Source of the DNA: Fragilaria crotonensis
Lineage: Eukaryota; Bacillariophyta; Fragilariophyceae; Fragilariales; Fragilariaceae
NCBI GenBank assembly: GCA_022925895.1
Contig: JAKSYS010000789.1
Span: 1-25,568, forward strand
Reading direction: 5' to 3'
Length of the DNA stretch: 25,568 nucleotides
Shown here piece by piece: positions 1 to 9,990 of this stretch (the stretch's first letter is position 1; every line of letters starts with the position of its first letter). Made by a program: the position numbers and the translations under genes. The notes below the pieces were generated by a model. It did not search any database. It was not told the origin of the DNA and worked only from the letters and a program-made list of their open reading frames with translations.

Positions 1-1365
1 GGCGGTACTGCCTGTTATCGTTGCATCAACGACCAGACAGCTGAGACTTTGGATTCAGGTTGTACTGCTGCTGCGCCTTATTGTTCGGCTGAACAAGGGC
101 AGGGCGGTAGCGTGTGTTATCCATGCGTCAATGACCAAGGAGATTTTGATGTGGATTCAGGTTGTAGTGCTGCTACGCCTGCTTGTCTGGCCCCACGAGG
201 GCAGGGCGGTAGCACATGTCATCGATGCGTCAACGACGACAAGCCTGAATCCATGATTCCGGATGTACGACGACTGCGCCTGCTTCGCTTGGCTCCGCAA
301 GACCAAGGCGGTACTGCCTGTTATCGATGCATCAACGACCAGACAGGTGCGACTTTGGATTCAGGTTGTACTGCTGCTGCGCCTTATTGTTCGGCTGAAC
401 AAGGGCAGGGCGGTAGCGTGTGTTATCCATGCGTCAATGACCAAGGAGATTTTGATGTGGATTCAGGTTGTAGTGCTGCTACGCCTGCTTGTCTGGCCCC
501 ACGAGGGCAGGGCGGTAGCACATGTCATCGATGCGTCAATGACAGCTGGCCTCAATACCATGATTCCGGATGTACGACGACTGCGCCTGCTTGCTTGGCT
601 CCGCAAGACCAAGGCGGTACTGCCTGTTATCGATGCATCAACGACCAGACAGGTGCGACTTTGGATTCAGGTTGTACTGCTGCTGCGCCTTATTGTTCGG
701 CTGAACAAGGGCAGGGCGGTAGCGTGTGTTATCCATGCGTCAATGACCAAGGAGATTTTGATGTGGATTCAGGTTGTAGTGCTGCTACGCCTGCTTGTCT
801 GGCCCCACGAGGGCAGGGCGGTAGCACATGTCATCGATGCGTCAACGACGACAAGCCTGAATTCCATGATTCCGGATGTACGACGACTGCGCCTGCTTGC
901 TTGGCTCCGCAAGACCAAGGCGGTACTGCCTGTTATCGATGCATCAACGACCAGACAGGTGCGACTTTGGATTCAGGTTGTACTGCTGCTGCGCCTTATT
1001 GTTCGGCTGAACAAGGGCAGGGCGGTAGCGTGTGTTATCCATGCGTCAATGACCAAGGAGATTTTGATGTGGATTCAGGTTGTAGTGCTGCTACGCCTGC
1101 TTGTCTGGCCCCACGAGGGCAGGGCGGTAGCACATGTCATCGATGCGTCAACGACGACAAGCCTGAATTCCATGATTCCGGATGTACGACGACTGCGCCT
1201 GCTTGCTTGGCTCCGCAAGACCAAGGCGGTACTGCCTGTTATCGATGCATCAACGACCAGACAGGTGCGACTTTGGATTCAGGTTGTACTGCTGCTGCGC
1301 CTTTTTGTTCGGCTGAACAAGGGCAGGGCGGTAGCGCATGTTATCGATGCGTCAACGACGACAAG
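1..1365 (+). repeat. 306-bp higher-order coding repeat, about 4.5 copies
   Basis: The same sequence (starting GGCGGTACTGCC) recurs at 1, 307, 613, 919 and 1225, exactly 306 bp apart. Each block encodes three 34-residue cysteine units in the order ending QTGATL, GDFDV and DDKPEFH or a variant. Copies are nearly identical, which points to recent unequal exchange or gene conversion. Confidence 0.9.
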
Positions 1366-2172
1366 CCTGAATACCAAGATTCCGGATGTACGTCGACTGC
1401 TCCTGCTTGTTTGGCTCCGCAAGGCTTAGGCGGTTCTGCCTGTTATCGATGCGTCAATGACCAGTTAGCTTCCAATTTGGATTCAGGTTGTAATGCTACT
1501 GCGTCTGTTTGTTCCGCTGGTTTAATGCAAGGCGGTAGTAGTTGCCATAGATGCATCAACGACAACACGGGTGCGGCGGCTCTGGATTCAGGTTGTACTC
1601 CTGCTGCGCCTGCTTGTTTGGCTGACACAATGAAGGGCGGTACTGACTGTTATCGATGCGTCAACGACCAGTTAGCTGCCAATTTGGATTCGGGCTGTAA
1701 TGCTACTGCGCCTGTTTGTTCCGCTGGTTTAATGCAAGGCGGTAGTACTTGCCATAGATGCATCAACGACAACACGGGTGCGGCGGCTCTGGATTCAGGT
1801 TGTACTCCTGCAGCGCCTGCTTGTTTGGCTGACACAATGAAGGGCGGTACTGACTGTTATCGATGCGTCAACGACCAGTTAGCTGCCAATTTGGATTCGG
1901 GCTGTAATGCTACTGCGCCTGTTTGTTCCGCTGGTTTAATGCAGGGCGGTAGTACTTGCCATAGATGCATCAACGACAACACGGGTGCGGCGGCTCTGGA
2001 TTCAGGTTGTACTCCTGCTGCGCCTGCTTGTTTGGCTGACACAATGAAGGGCGGTACTGACTGTTATCGATGCGTCAACGACCAGGTAGGTGCGACTTTG
2101 GATTCAGGTTGTAATGCTGCTGCGCCTACTTGTTTGGCTCCACAAGGGCAGGGCGGTAGTACTTGTTTTTGA
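1..2172 (+). CDS. Cysteine-rich tandem-repeat protein, 5' end outside window
   Basis: The reading frame is open from base 1 to a TGA at 2170-2172, so the true start lies upstream. The protein is almost entirely tandem repeats of 34-35 residues with the pattern DSGC-x5-6-C-x8-9-C-x2-C-x-ND, a conserved GG before the third cysteine and a conserved ND after the fourth. Four cysteines per unit suggest a disulfide-stabilised or metal-binding module, and such composition usually belongs to secreted, surface or wall proteins. That is inference: no signal peptide can be seen because the N-terminus is missing. Units are organised into a three-unit block (306 bp) in the first two thirds and a two-unit block (207 bp) in the last third. 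One unit near 231-296 has lost its first two cysteines through paired indels. I do not recognise the family. Codon phase is kept through all other repeats, which argues for a functional protein. Confidence 0.75.
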   Translation, partial: GGTACYRCINDQTAETLDSGCTAAAPYCSAEQGQGGSVCYPCVNDQGDFDVDSGCSAATPACLAPRGQGGSTCHRCVNDDKPESMIPDVRRLRLLRLAPQDQGGTACYRCINDQTGATLDSGCTAAAPYCSAEQGQGGSVCYPCVNDQGDFDVDSGCSAATPACLAPRGQGGSTCHRCVNDSWPQYHDSGCTTTAPACLAPQDQGGTACYRCINDQTGATLDSGCTAAAPYCSAEQGQGGSVCYPCVNDQGDFDVDSGCSAATPACLAPRGQGGSTCHRCVNDDKPEFHDSGCTTTAPACLAPQDQGGTACYRCINDQTGATLDSGCTAAAPYCSAEQGQGGSVCYPCVNDQGDFDVDSGCSAATPACLAPRGQGGSTCHRCVNDDKPEFHDSGCTTTAPACLAPQDQGGTACYRCINDQTGATLDSGCTAAAPFCSAEQGQGGSACYRCVNDDKPEYQDSGCTSTAPACLAPQGLGGSACYRCVNDQLASNLDSGCNATASVCSAGLMQGGSSCHRCINDNTGAAALDSGCTPAAPACLADTMKGGTDCYRCVNDQLAANLDSGCNATAPVCSAGLMQGGSTCHRCINDNTGAAALDSGCTPAAPACLADTMKGGTDCYRCVNDQLAANLDSGCNATAPVCSAGLMQGGSTCHRCINDNTGAAALDSGCTPAAPACLADTMKGGTDCYRCVNDQVGATLDSGCNAAAPTCLAPQGQGGSTCF
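1441..2080 (+). repeat. 207-bp higher-order coding repeat, three copies
   Basis: The sequence TGTTATCGATGCGTCAA recurs at 1441, 1648, 1855 and 2062, exactly 207 bp apart. Each block encodes one 35-residue unit (ending NTGAAAL) and one 34-residue unit (ending QLAANL or similar). It is a second, independent amplification within the same gene. Confidence 0.9.
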
Positions 2173-2482
2173 TTCATCTCGTAACTTGCAATGGAACTAC
2201 AATGTCAACTAGAATTGTTGAATTCGCACCACGCAGGACGTTGTCTTCTACCTGCTGTATACCCCTTTTAGGATACGTCAGAGGTTATATAGGTTAAAGA
2301 TGTACAAGCGCCAAGTGTAAAGTAATCGTCCTAAATCTAGTGGAAGGTTTCATGTGGGCGGAGAGATCTTGACGCTATCCTCCTGAAAGCACCGTTGCTC
2401 ATTATAACTGTCCCACTTTGGCCAACTCTCTTGATTCTGACCGTAAACCGAGTTCAAGACGTTTGCACCGCCCAGTCGATGA

Positions 2483-2761
2483 TGTGAGGGATCCGATGGA
2501 AATGCTATTCCTACTTGTCTGGCCCCACAAGGGCAGGGCGGTAGCACATGTCATCGATGCGTCAATGACGACAGGCCTGAATACCATGATTCCGTATGTA
2601 CGTCGACTGCGCCTGCTTGCTTGGCTCCGCAAGGCCAAGGCGGTACTGCCTGTTATCGATGCGTCAATGACCAGTTAGGTGCAGCTTTGGATTCAGGTTG
2701 TAGTGCTGCTACGCCTACTTGTCTGGCCCCAGAAGGGCAGGGCGGTAGTACTTGTTCTTGA
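2483..2761 (+). pseudogene. Truncated copy of the cysteine-rich repeat gene 3' end
   Basis: A frame open from 2483 to the TGA at 2759-2761 encodes about two and a half units of the same cysteine repeat (TCLAPQGQGGSTCHRCVND and following) and ends GGSTCS where the upstream gene ends GGSTCF. No ATG that would give a plausible start is in frame: a TGA at 2480-2482 closes it upstream, and the first unit is damaged, missing DSGC. In the second unit the sequence reads DSVC instead of DSGC. The homology continues past the stop into the 3' flank (2762-2890 resembles 2173-2340), so this is a duplicated 3' gene end rather than a new gene. It could be a last exon of a larger gene, but no splice acceptor was convincing. 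Confidence 0.7.
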
Positions 2762-2890
2762 TTAACCATTTGGAAATTGGACCAAGGACGTTGCCTTCTG
2801 CCTGCTGCATTTTCTTAGGATACATGAGAGGTCCAATAGGTTTGTGATGTACAAGCGTCAAGTTAAATGTAATCGGTCCTTAGTGTAAAG

Positions 2891-3738
2891 TGACAGTACG
2901 ATCGCCTCATCCGAACAGCATCGTCGTGCGTTGCGATCCATGCCATTGACAGGAAATGTCTTTTCAGCAGAAGGCTGTCAAGGTTTTTCATGATTTGAGA
3001 GAATATTAGACCTACAGTAGTTGCAATTTTTTCTTCGATTTAGACACCTATGCTGCACTGGACTACCATACCATCGTTGTACTGTGCTACTGTGAGGTCA
3101 TCCATCGAAATGAGAAACACGATACGCTGTATGGCTGGGTGCAGCATAGAAGAAATTAGGGTAGCCTCCGTAAAGCTGGTATGCTATTTTTTTAGTTTCC
3201 TCCCTCCACCGATGCATCTATCACGTCGAATGTCATACTTTATTGATGATGACCTTCATCATTGATTATCTTGTGATCAAACAAACCTCCCGTGTGGGTG
3301 ATTAGCTCCTCCTTTTGACAACCATGAGCACTACAAGCGATCACACTCTTCGCCCACACGGCAAACTGAATTCTTCGTCATTTATCATTTCATGTGTGCG
3401 CGTGGTTTTCAGCAACAAGGTTCTCCATGGAAGATGGTTGCCAGCAGAACAACTTCATGTGTACATGCACATGAAGTGCAATGTTGGAGATGATATCAAG
3501 TTCAGTTATGCATCAATGATAAGAGCAATGAACAAGGCCCTACCTCTAACAAGCTTGCAGCCAAACAAATTCGAAATTCCAGGTGGACTGAACGTCAATG
3601 TATTCCGACATTCCTTTCAAATTCAGAAGCAGAGGCATTTTTCTGGGTGACTTCAAGTGTTGGCGCGGTCCCATCAACACCCTCTAATGGCAAATCTACA
3701 ACCCATCCAAGCAACTAGCTTTTAACATTTAATTTTCC
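2891..3738. other. Intergenic stretch without a convincing gene
   Basis: This stretch is AT-richer than the repeat gene before it. The only ATG-initiated frame of note is 3324-3650 on +, 108 residues, with no recognised motif, no low-complexity coding signature and no homology I can name. It may be chance. No RNA gene or repeat was seen. Confidence 0.4.
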
Positions 3739-4914
3739 ATGGTGTCCGTTTCATTTGTCGACACTAACGCCGTGAGGGTCGCTTCCACCGCTCAAGTAGA
3801 CAAATGGACTGATTTCTACGAGAAGAACAGGACCGACGGGGGCTCCTGCCAGATGCTTGACAGGAACGAAATGACCAGACCAGCTGTGTCGGAAGGGGTC
3901 GCAGCCCCTTTGCTTGGAGAGTATGATGGGAGCCGAGTCACCCGAGGAGTTTGGCGCCGTCGAGGCGGAAGGAAACAACATCTTAGAGGATTGCCCGAAC
4001 CACTGCCTCGTTACGCCTAGCATATTCGCTATTGCAAAAGGCTCCAAAAGCATCGATTCGAAAGCCCTAGCCTACCACATGATAGAATTGTTTCAATTAT
4101 CGGTCGAAGACGACAATGAACTGAGTAGTACCGAAAAAGAGGAGGAAGCAGCCGGATTGGAAAGTACACTGGCTCTGCTCTGGGCGTCGAGCCAAGGGCT
4201 CCTGAACAAAGTTAGACTGGAAGACGCACCCGAGGAGAGCACCATGATGAACCACCTCATCAAGGGGGTTAGGGACACACTGGCGGGACGTGACGCTAGT
4301 ACGACACATCCCGGACTAGCAACAGCACCGGCGGCGACGACCGGCGGAGAATCGGCTAGCATGGAGTTGATGGCAGCCCCTTCCCAAAGCATGGTTGCCC
4401 TGCTGAGTAAATTCCAAGATGGGAGCGAGGCAGAAAGCCCGCGCAAGGAAGCTGACAAGTTGATATCAAAAACCATGGGCCCGACACAACGCGACCTCTT
4501 CACGTCTCTTTGCACTCGACGGATGAACGTAGAGCCCGCGATGACAACGTTCATGAAGAGCCTCGCATCGAGTAAAACGCCACAAAAGGCGTTTAACCTA
4601 ATCCAGTCCGAAACCAGGGACTGGGAGGGGACGTTTCCGCCGGCGGTTTCCACAAGTTACTCTCTCACGGATTCCTCTCGCAAGACCCTAACCGAGCAAA
4701 CCCTGGCGGCTTCATCATCTTCATGTTCTATCCTAAGACGGTACCCCTCGGAGTCAAAGGTGAGAAAGGCAGCAACGAGCTCCTCCGGGAGTACCTCGGG
4801 ATGGATGTATCAGAAGCAACGCTCAAGTTCTACATGAAACAAGGGTTCTACGCACCCAGCTCGCCCACCGACCTCCGCATCCAGCTCCAGACAGCGCTCG
4901 ACATTTGCAAATGA
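3739..4914 (+). pseudogene. Unknown protein gene, two frame breaks, 3' end merges into repeat array
   Basis: Three adjoining open stretches read as one protein of about 390 residues. Frame 1 runs from ATG 3739 to about 3928, frame 2 from about 3928 to 4627, and frame 1 again to TGA 4912-4914. The switch points fall at a GGG run (3928-3930) and a GGGG run (4627-4630). One base fewer in the first and one base more in the second restores a continuous frame reading YDGAESPEEFGAVEAE across the first join and DWEGDVSAGGFHK across the second. The middle is acidic and Ala/Ser-rich, and the C-terminal 90 residues look globular (MFYPKTVPLGVKGEKGSNEL and on). I do not recognise a domain. The C-terminus stops at the point where a tandem repeat unit begins (about 4907), so the original 3' end is probably lost. 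The alternative is two separate small genes, which I think less likely. Confidence 0.55.
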
Positions 4915-5257
4915 ACCGAATGTGCATTTTGTTCTGTATCTTCCCTTGTAACTTTCCAATTTTAAATCTGTAACAACATACCTTGAGGATAGTTGACCTC
5001 AAAGAATGTTTAACACAAGACCTCTGAAGGAAACAACCCTGCTGAGGATGCAAACAAAAATAGAATTGAGATTGAATTTTTAGTGTTCAATCGTGATTTG
5101 AACATGCACCAACTCCACATTTCATACTGTATCTTCACGAATAAGAGTCCAATATTAAATCTGAAACAACAGACCTTGAGAAAAGTTGACCTCAAAGAAT
5201 ATTAAACACAAGACCTTTTAAGGATGCAAACAATATAATAGAGAATGAATTGTTGGT
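4907..5257. repeat. Tandem repeat array, left part (two units)
   Basis: Two diverged units share CTGTATCTTC, AATTTTAAATCTG-AACA, CCTTGAG-A-AGTTGACCTC and GGATGCAAACAA in the same order. The anchor CTGTATC is at 4934 and 5127, 193 bp apart. The array continues on the far side of the retrotransposon at 14333, so the two parts were once contiguous. Confidence 0.8.
5242..5257. repeat. Target-site duplication, LINE 3' side
   Basis: The 16-bp sequence AGAATGAATTGTTGGT is repeated exactly at 14317-14332. Both copies fall in the same phase of the host tandem repeat, and joining 5257 to 14333 rebuilds an uninterrupted unit. Confidence 0.88.
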
Positions 5258-5492
5258 TATACTAAACTCTTCATTACATGTTTATAACCAATCTATTTCT
5301 AGGTTGACTCGTTTCATGTTGCTGGCCTCAAGGGCGGGCGAATTGGTTAGGGGCAGATAGGGACAAGGAAGCAATAGCTAGTGATAGCAATGCAGCAGTA
5401 GGAGGGTGTTAACTTGAGCACTGGAGGCGTAAAGGAGGATAAAACGATAGCGAAGCAGGCGATGCAAGACGCATTGCAGCCCGAAAGGATGG
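5258..5492 (-). other. LINE 3' untranslated region
   Basis: This is the 235 bases between the ORF2 stop at 5493-5495 and the target-site duplication. There is no A-tail and no simple-sequence tail, so priming may depend on a structured or sequence-specific 3' end. That is inference. Confidence 0.6.
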
Positions 5493-6865
5493 TCAGGGAC
5501 GTGAGAGGCCGAAAAAGGCTGTAAGGGGCAGTTGTTCCAGTATCGTTGGAACAGCAAGTATGGTTGACGTTGGGAGAGGACAGGAGGCGTCCGGAGCAGT
5601 AGGCTGTGTCGAGCCGTTATACTGGAAGTACGTAGAGAGGAGTTGTTGTCTCGTCCCCTTTGATGAAGCGTGGGAGGTAGCAAGGCGTGCAAGCCTTAAC
5701 CAGCGTTTACGTTGTCGGGGAGCTTGACTTAAACGATTGACCAGAGGTAGGGTAAAGTAGCTCTGTAGAATTGGAGAGAAAGTGTGTTGTAGCGAGTATA
5801 GTTGGGTGATTGAATGATTCAAGGCAGCATGAACGATCGCAAGACTATCTGAGCCAGCTTCATGAAGTACGGCGTTCCTGCTCTTCCAGATAGCGAGGGA
5901 GTAGCCTTGGACGGCCATTACAACTGTCGTGAGGGTTTTTGTAGCCTGAACTTGGTTTGCGTCCAATGTCAAGCGAGTGGCGTTCGTCAGAGAGTAGATG
6001 TGTCCCCAGTCGAGACTCACAAAACCACGAAAGAAGTTGTCCCATCCAATGTGGTGTTGGCTTGCCATCGCGCGATTGATTGATACTTGTATACCCAACG
6101 CAGCGTCAAGTGGCGTGATGACGATGAGGCCCCCAGGCGTGAGAGTCCAAACTGTGATTGCTCGGAGGAGAGACGCACCAGCGTGACCGACTTTTGAGAG
6201 TACCTTGCGTAATGGGATCATCGCATCATAGCGGAACTTCCTTGCTCTTGGTTCAGCGCATGTTAGCAGATGACTAAAGTCCTCGGCCTGCTTACAGTAC
6301 GGACAGCACCGTTCAATTTCCAAAGAAGTACCACCTGCCCCAAATTTAACACGTTGAGCTCCGAGGTGCAGCCAATTATGCACAATTTTTGATCGAGTGA
6401 CAGGTTGAGAGAGCAATGGTTTGCGGGCGCAGATCTGAAAGGCATCCCATGAAATAGACTCCCAGACGAGGTCGGACCATTTGTACTTCTTTTGAAGGAA
6501 CTGGCGGTGAGTAGCCGAGCTGATGATCTCGCGGAGGCGAGCAACGTAGTGGGAGGAGAGCACTTGTCCATTTTGCGTGACTTCCACTTCGAGGTTTCGA
6601 GGACGAAGGGGAATGGATAGAGTATGTTCGTCCTCGTTGGTAGCTTGGCGCTGCATTTGTTCTGTGGCCATAGTGTCGCAGAGCACGTTTAGCTTTGCGG
6701 GGAAAGGTAGATCATCGAACGCTGTCCCTTCATCCTGGTGACTATGCACATGAGTCAGGAAGAAGTGCTTAAGAACATGATGTGCGGAGCTCATTGTCGA
6801 CAGAAGGTCAGCATTATTTGGATACCTGCGTTTTGGAATCAGGTCCCGTAGGAGTTTGACATTGC
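5493..6865 (-). pseudogene. LINE ORF2 C-terminal part: RNase H second half and CCHC knuckle
   Basis: This continues the RNase H domain broken upstream. The frame runs in from about 6865 (ISNVKLLRDLIPKRRYPNNA) through the ATG at 6794 to the stop at 5493. A histidine-rich RNase H end (HVHSHQD) follows within 20 residues of that ATG, then LNVLCD. A zinc knuckle C-x2-C-x7-H-x3-C lies at residues 164-179 counted from that ATG (CPYCKQAEDFSHLLTC), as found C-terminal to RT in many LINE proteins. About 250 further residues carry no motif I know. It is not an independent gene: it lacks a leader and its N-terminal half sits in the neighbouring frame. Confidence 0.8.
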
Positions 6866-6943
6866 TGATGCGCTGGTGCTGTCCACATAAAGACGAAATT
6901 TGCAGCAGACATCGATCTGGTGATACGCAGTGAGTTCATCCAA

Positions 6944-9706
6944 TTATAATGTTAGTGAAGCAATGGCTGCCTCCTCGCTGCGGAGGGAGCTTTGGCATTT
7001 ATGCCATCCGTCGACAGGGCCAGAATTCAGGACGAGTTTTTCTTTACTCGGAGAACAGAGAATCCAGGAAAACGATCCGCTGTGCTGACGCTTGCCACCA
7101 TCCGTCCCAATGAACAACTTGCAAGGAATCTGTAGATATTGAAGCAGCGCTTGTTCCCCGTCACAATCTTCAAAGTAGTGAGAGGAGATCAATCGGCGCT
7201 CTGCCGGAGGTAGCTGTTGAATCCAAGTTTGGAAGGATGTAGCCGGAGCCGGAAGCGTGGCATAAGCGGACGCAGATGGGCTCATCGCCATGAAGATGTG
7301 ACAGCCTGAAATATCTGTCGGAATGGCCTGAGAGGGTATAGTTGCCGTATACCAGTCAGGCTTGGTATCGTAGTAGATCGCGGAGGTGGGAGCTGTGGGG
7401 ATGAGGCGTCGAGGAAAGTGCACTGCAATGTGCCTTTCGGCGTCCATAAGATTACGCTTAACTAAGGGGTCACTCCGGTAGAGTGCAGAGTCCCATATCA
7501 TAGCCCCCCATCGCATCATGGAATCTGCTGTCCACGAGCCAAGAGGCCTGAGAAGTTGTAGAGATGCTGTTGTTGTCGAGGGATGGAGTAGGTGCCGCAA
7601 CAGGCGGCGCCACAGGCCGCATTGATAGCTTGTTGGTTGCTCCTGCCTCGGAAAGGTTGTGCGACTGGATCGATCGGGAATCGGGTGCGCTCGCCAAGTA
7701 TATGGATGCAACATACGGCCGTCCGCGGTGGTAATATCGCTGACAGTTGTAACGCCGAGGAATATCCGGACCAGATTCAAGTCGATCAATTCCTGCCGCT
7801 TTAGGCCAAGTGTCATAGCAGTTTCCATGAGCATTGTGTCGCCTTCGCGAGAAATAGTCGGTAGACGGTTACTTCGGACGTGGAGGGAAATGTGATATTC
7901 AGCACAGAACCGTCTAAGTCCAAGGATCCAGCAGTCCGTGAGGTATGGCAAGGGACTCTGGGGCATTGTAAGTAGATCATAGGAAACGCCAGCCTCCACT
8001 TGAAGATGTCGAAGCGAGATGATCATTACCTGCCCAACTCTGTGTTTAGTTCCAACGTAGTCAAGCAGGGATTGAATATGCGTTAATCCCTGCTCAACTC
8101 TGAGATCGAGGAGACCGCACCCAAATAGAGAAAGTGGAGCAAACGCCACTGCGTGGGGGTAATGTCGATTGTATCCAAGTTTGTTGAGGATGCTAGCGGT
8201 CATGAGCGATTGTACTCTGTGGAGTTCGACCTTTGACATTGGCGTAACGGGGAGAGAATATCTCACAGAGGGAAGGTAGAATGTGTCATAGAACTTCCTT
8301 GATAGGACCGGAGTGAGCGAGGATTGGCGAAGCCTGCGTGCCATCCCGTCGAACTTGATCCGCATGGTAGCCGCATGGTATGCAAAGGATCCCATAAAGT
8401 TCATATGAACGCCCAAGCCTTTCACTTCTGTGGCATTGGAATGTTGGCGGATGATGTGGTGTTCAGGGTTGGAACCACTTGTCATAAGGAGTAGCGGGTC
8501 AGCTGATGTCATGGGAAGAAGGCGTGGACGCCCTTTAATCCAGTGCCAATATTGCAAAGTCCACGAACACTTCGCAAGATTTAAACTGCCGCCCGAAATG
8601 TGAAGGAGCGATTCCCAAAGTTGACCAGCTCTTCGGATTTGCTCCACGAGTTCTTCGATAGAAAGAGATCCTGAGCTGTCCAAGATGCCTTGGTTGGTGT
8701 CATCAACAAAAGCGCCAACTCGCCACTTTGTACGGAGGTCGTTCCACGGGTCTGAAAAATCGAGTCCAGGAATCTCGTCTTCATCGGAGATACGGTCCAG
8801 CGCATTCAATAGAATAACCACAAGGCCCAGCCAGATGGCTGGGGAAGCGCCACTGCCTTGTCCGGTGCCGAAAAGAGGTTCCGTTTCTGATCCCGTATAT
8901 GCTTGCGAAGCTGTCCCGTATGCATGTTTGACCGAGTATTGCATCGTCCGCAGTGTCTCCGCTTGACATTTAACGGCCATCTTTGGCATCCCAAGGCGAC
9001 GGCAAGCGATCATCCCCAGGGATGTAATAATTCTGTCATAACAGCCAGTTGCATCATTATCCATATGGGCACTATTAGCTCGTGTTTGTCTAATTAAGTC
9101 TTTTTCCAGACGAGCAAAGTACAGGGCGTCAGTTGTCATGCGACGCGGGCGTGACCCATGCTGTTGGTCATTGAGTGCCTGGCTTCGCTCGGCATTTTTG
9201 ACCATTCGCCTCCCGTAGATGATTTTTAGAAACAGATTGTAGTCGGCTTCAAAAAGATGAATCACCCGTAGACGTGTCAGAAAGGGGCGTCCAGCGTCTT
9301 TCTCGATGAGCGGAGTCACCGAGTGCGTCCAGCGTTCAGGAGCAAAGCCATTAGCGATGGGTAGATTCAAAAGTTGAGTATGAAGGTGCGCAGTATCATC
9401 GTCGAGGATTGCCGTGCGATAGTGCCCAAGATGGCGACCAGAGGGAGATGTCGAGGTTGATTCTTTCCATTCTTTGACGGTGCGGATGAACTGCTCTACA
9501 GAGATGGTTGTAGAGATAGGTTTCACTGAGGCCGGCCGCCTGCATTCTTCCAGAAACACTTGGAGTTCACGCCGCATCGGGAGACCAAGATATTCGACAC
9601 AGGCGCCCTCTACAATGGCTGTGGCAGGTTCAGTCAGACCGTCGTATCCAACAAGATCGAATAGAGCACCATGACCGAATGGGTGTCCTTGGCTTGGCGA
9701 AACCAT
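6944..9706 (-). pseudogene. LINE ORF2 central part: reverse transcriptase and RNase H first half
   Basis: This 920-residue open frame carries the RT core. Motif A is DNDATGCYDRI (from residue 216), motif B is GTGQGSGASPAIW (about 280-292), and the catalytic box is FVDD (333-336) in place of the commoner YADD. The RNase H domain begins near 864 with TDGGK (catalytic Asp 869) and RSEEAA (catalytic Glu 911 or 912). TAA at 6944-6946 then interrupts it. Reading through the stop gives LDELTAYHQIDVCCKFRLYV and the third catalytic Asp (YVDSTSA) before a frameshift near 6865 into the downstream segment. The N-terminus shown here is not a real start: the upstream frame joins near 9691 at a GG run. Both sequence motifs and order identify the family firmly. 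Confidence 0.88.
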
Positions 9707-9990
9707 TCCCTATTGTACCGAGTGAGTTCCTCTTCGATGGCATCACAGTCGATAAGCGTTGTATATTCAACCGATGTTTTGTCAGCCTGTGCCATAGCAA
9801 TGAGTTGAGTGGCAGAGACGTGCCCATTCGCATCGCAGAACTTAGAAGCCACTTTATGATTCTGAACTCCAGAAGGGACAAAAGTTTTGATAGACCCCAG
9901 CATGCCTCTCCTGCATGGACGCATGGATGACGCTAAAGGGCTCATGTTTTCGATGTTAATAAGGCGGTCAAGCCGACGAATCTTTGTTTC
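9634..9990 (-). pseudogene. LINE ORF2 linker between endonuclease and RT
   Basis: A short open stretch, readable from about 9990 and with an ATG at 9945, links the endonuclease frame to the RT frame. The join on its upstream side is at an A run (T run on +, 9987-9989): one extra A gives MKTKIRRLDRLINIENMSPL. The join on its downstream side is at 9691-9692, where one extra base gives NREWFRQAQGHPFGHG. It has no catalytic motif. It is part of one long ORF2 rather than a separate gene. Confidence 0.7.

Noticed and set aside
263-1429. A 388-residue open frame overlapping the cysteine-repeat gene in another frame
   Set aside because: It is a shadow of the 306-bp repeat: the period keeps phase in every frame, the composition is Leu/Arg-rich, and the cysteine frame has the conserved pattern.
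1443-2042. Three identical 61-residue minus-strand frames
   Set aside because: They are antisense shadows of the 207-bp coding repeat.
4093-4653. A 186-residue minus-strand frame
   Set aside because: It is antisense to the middle of the 3739-4914 gene. The + frame joins sensibly with neighbouring frames on both sides.
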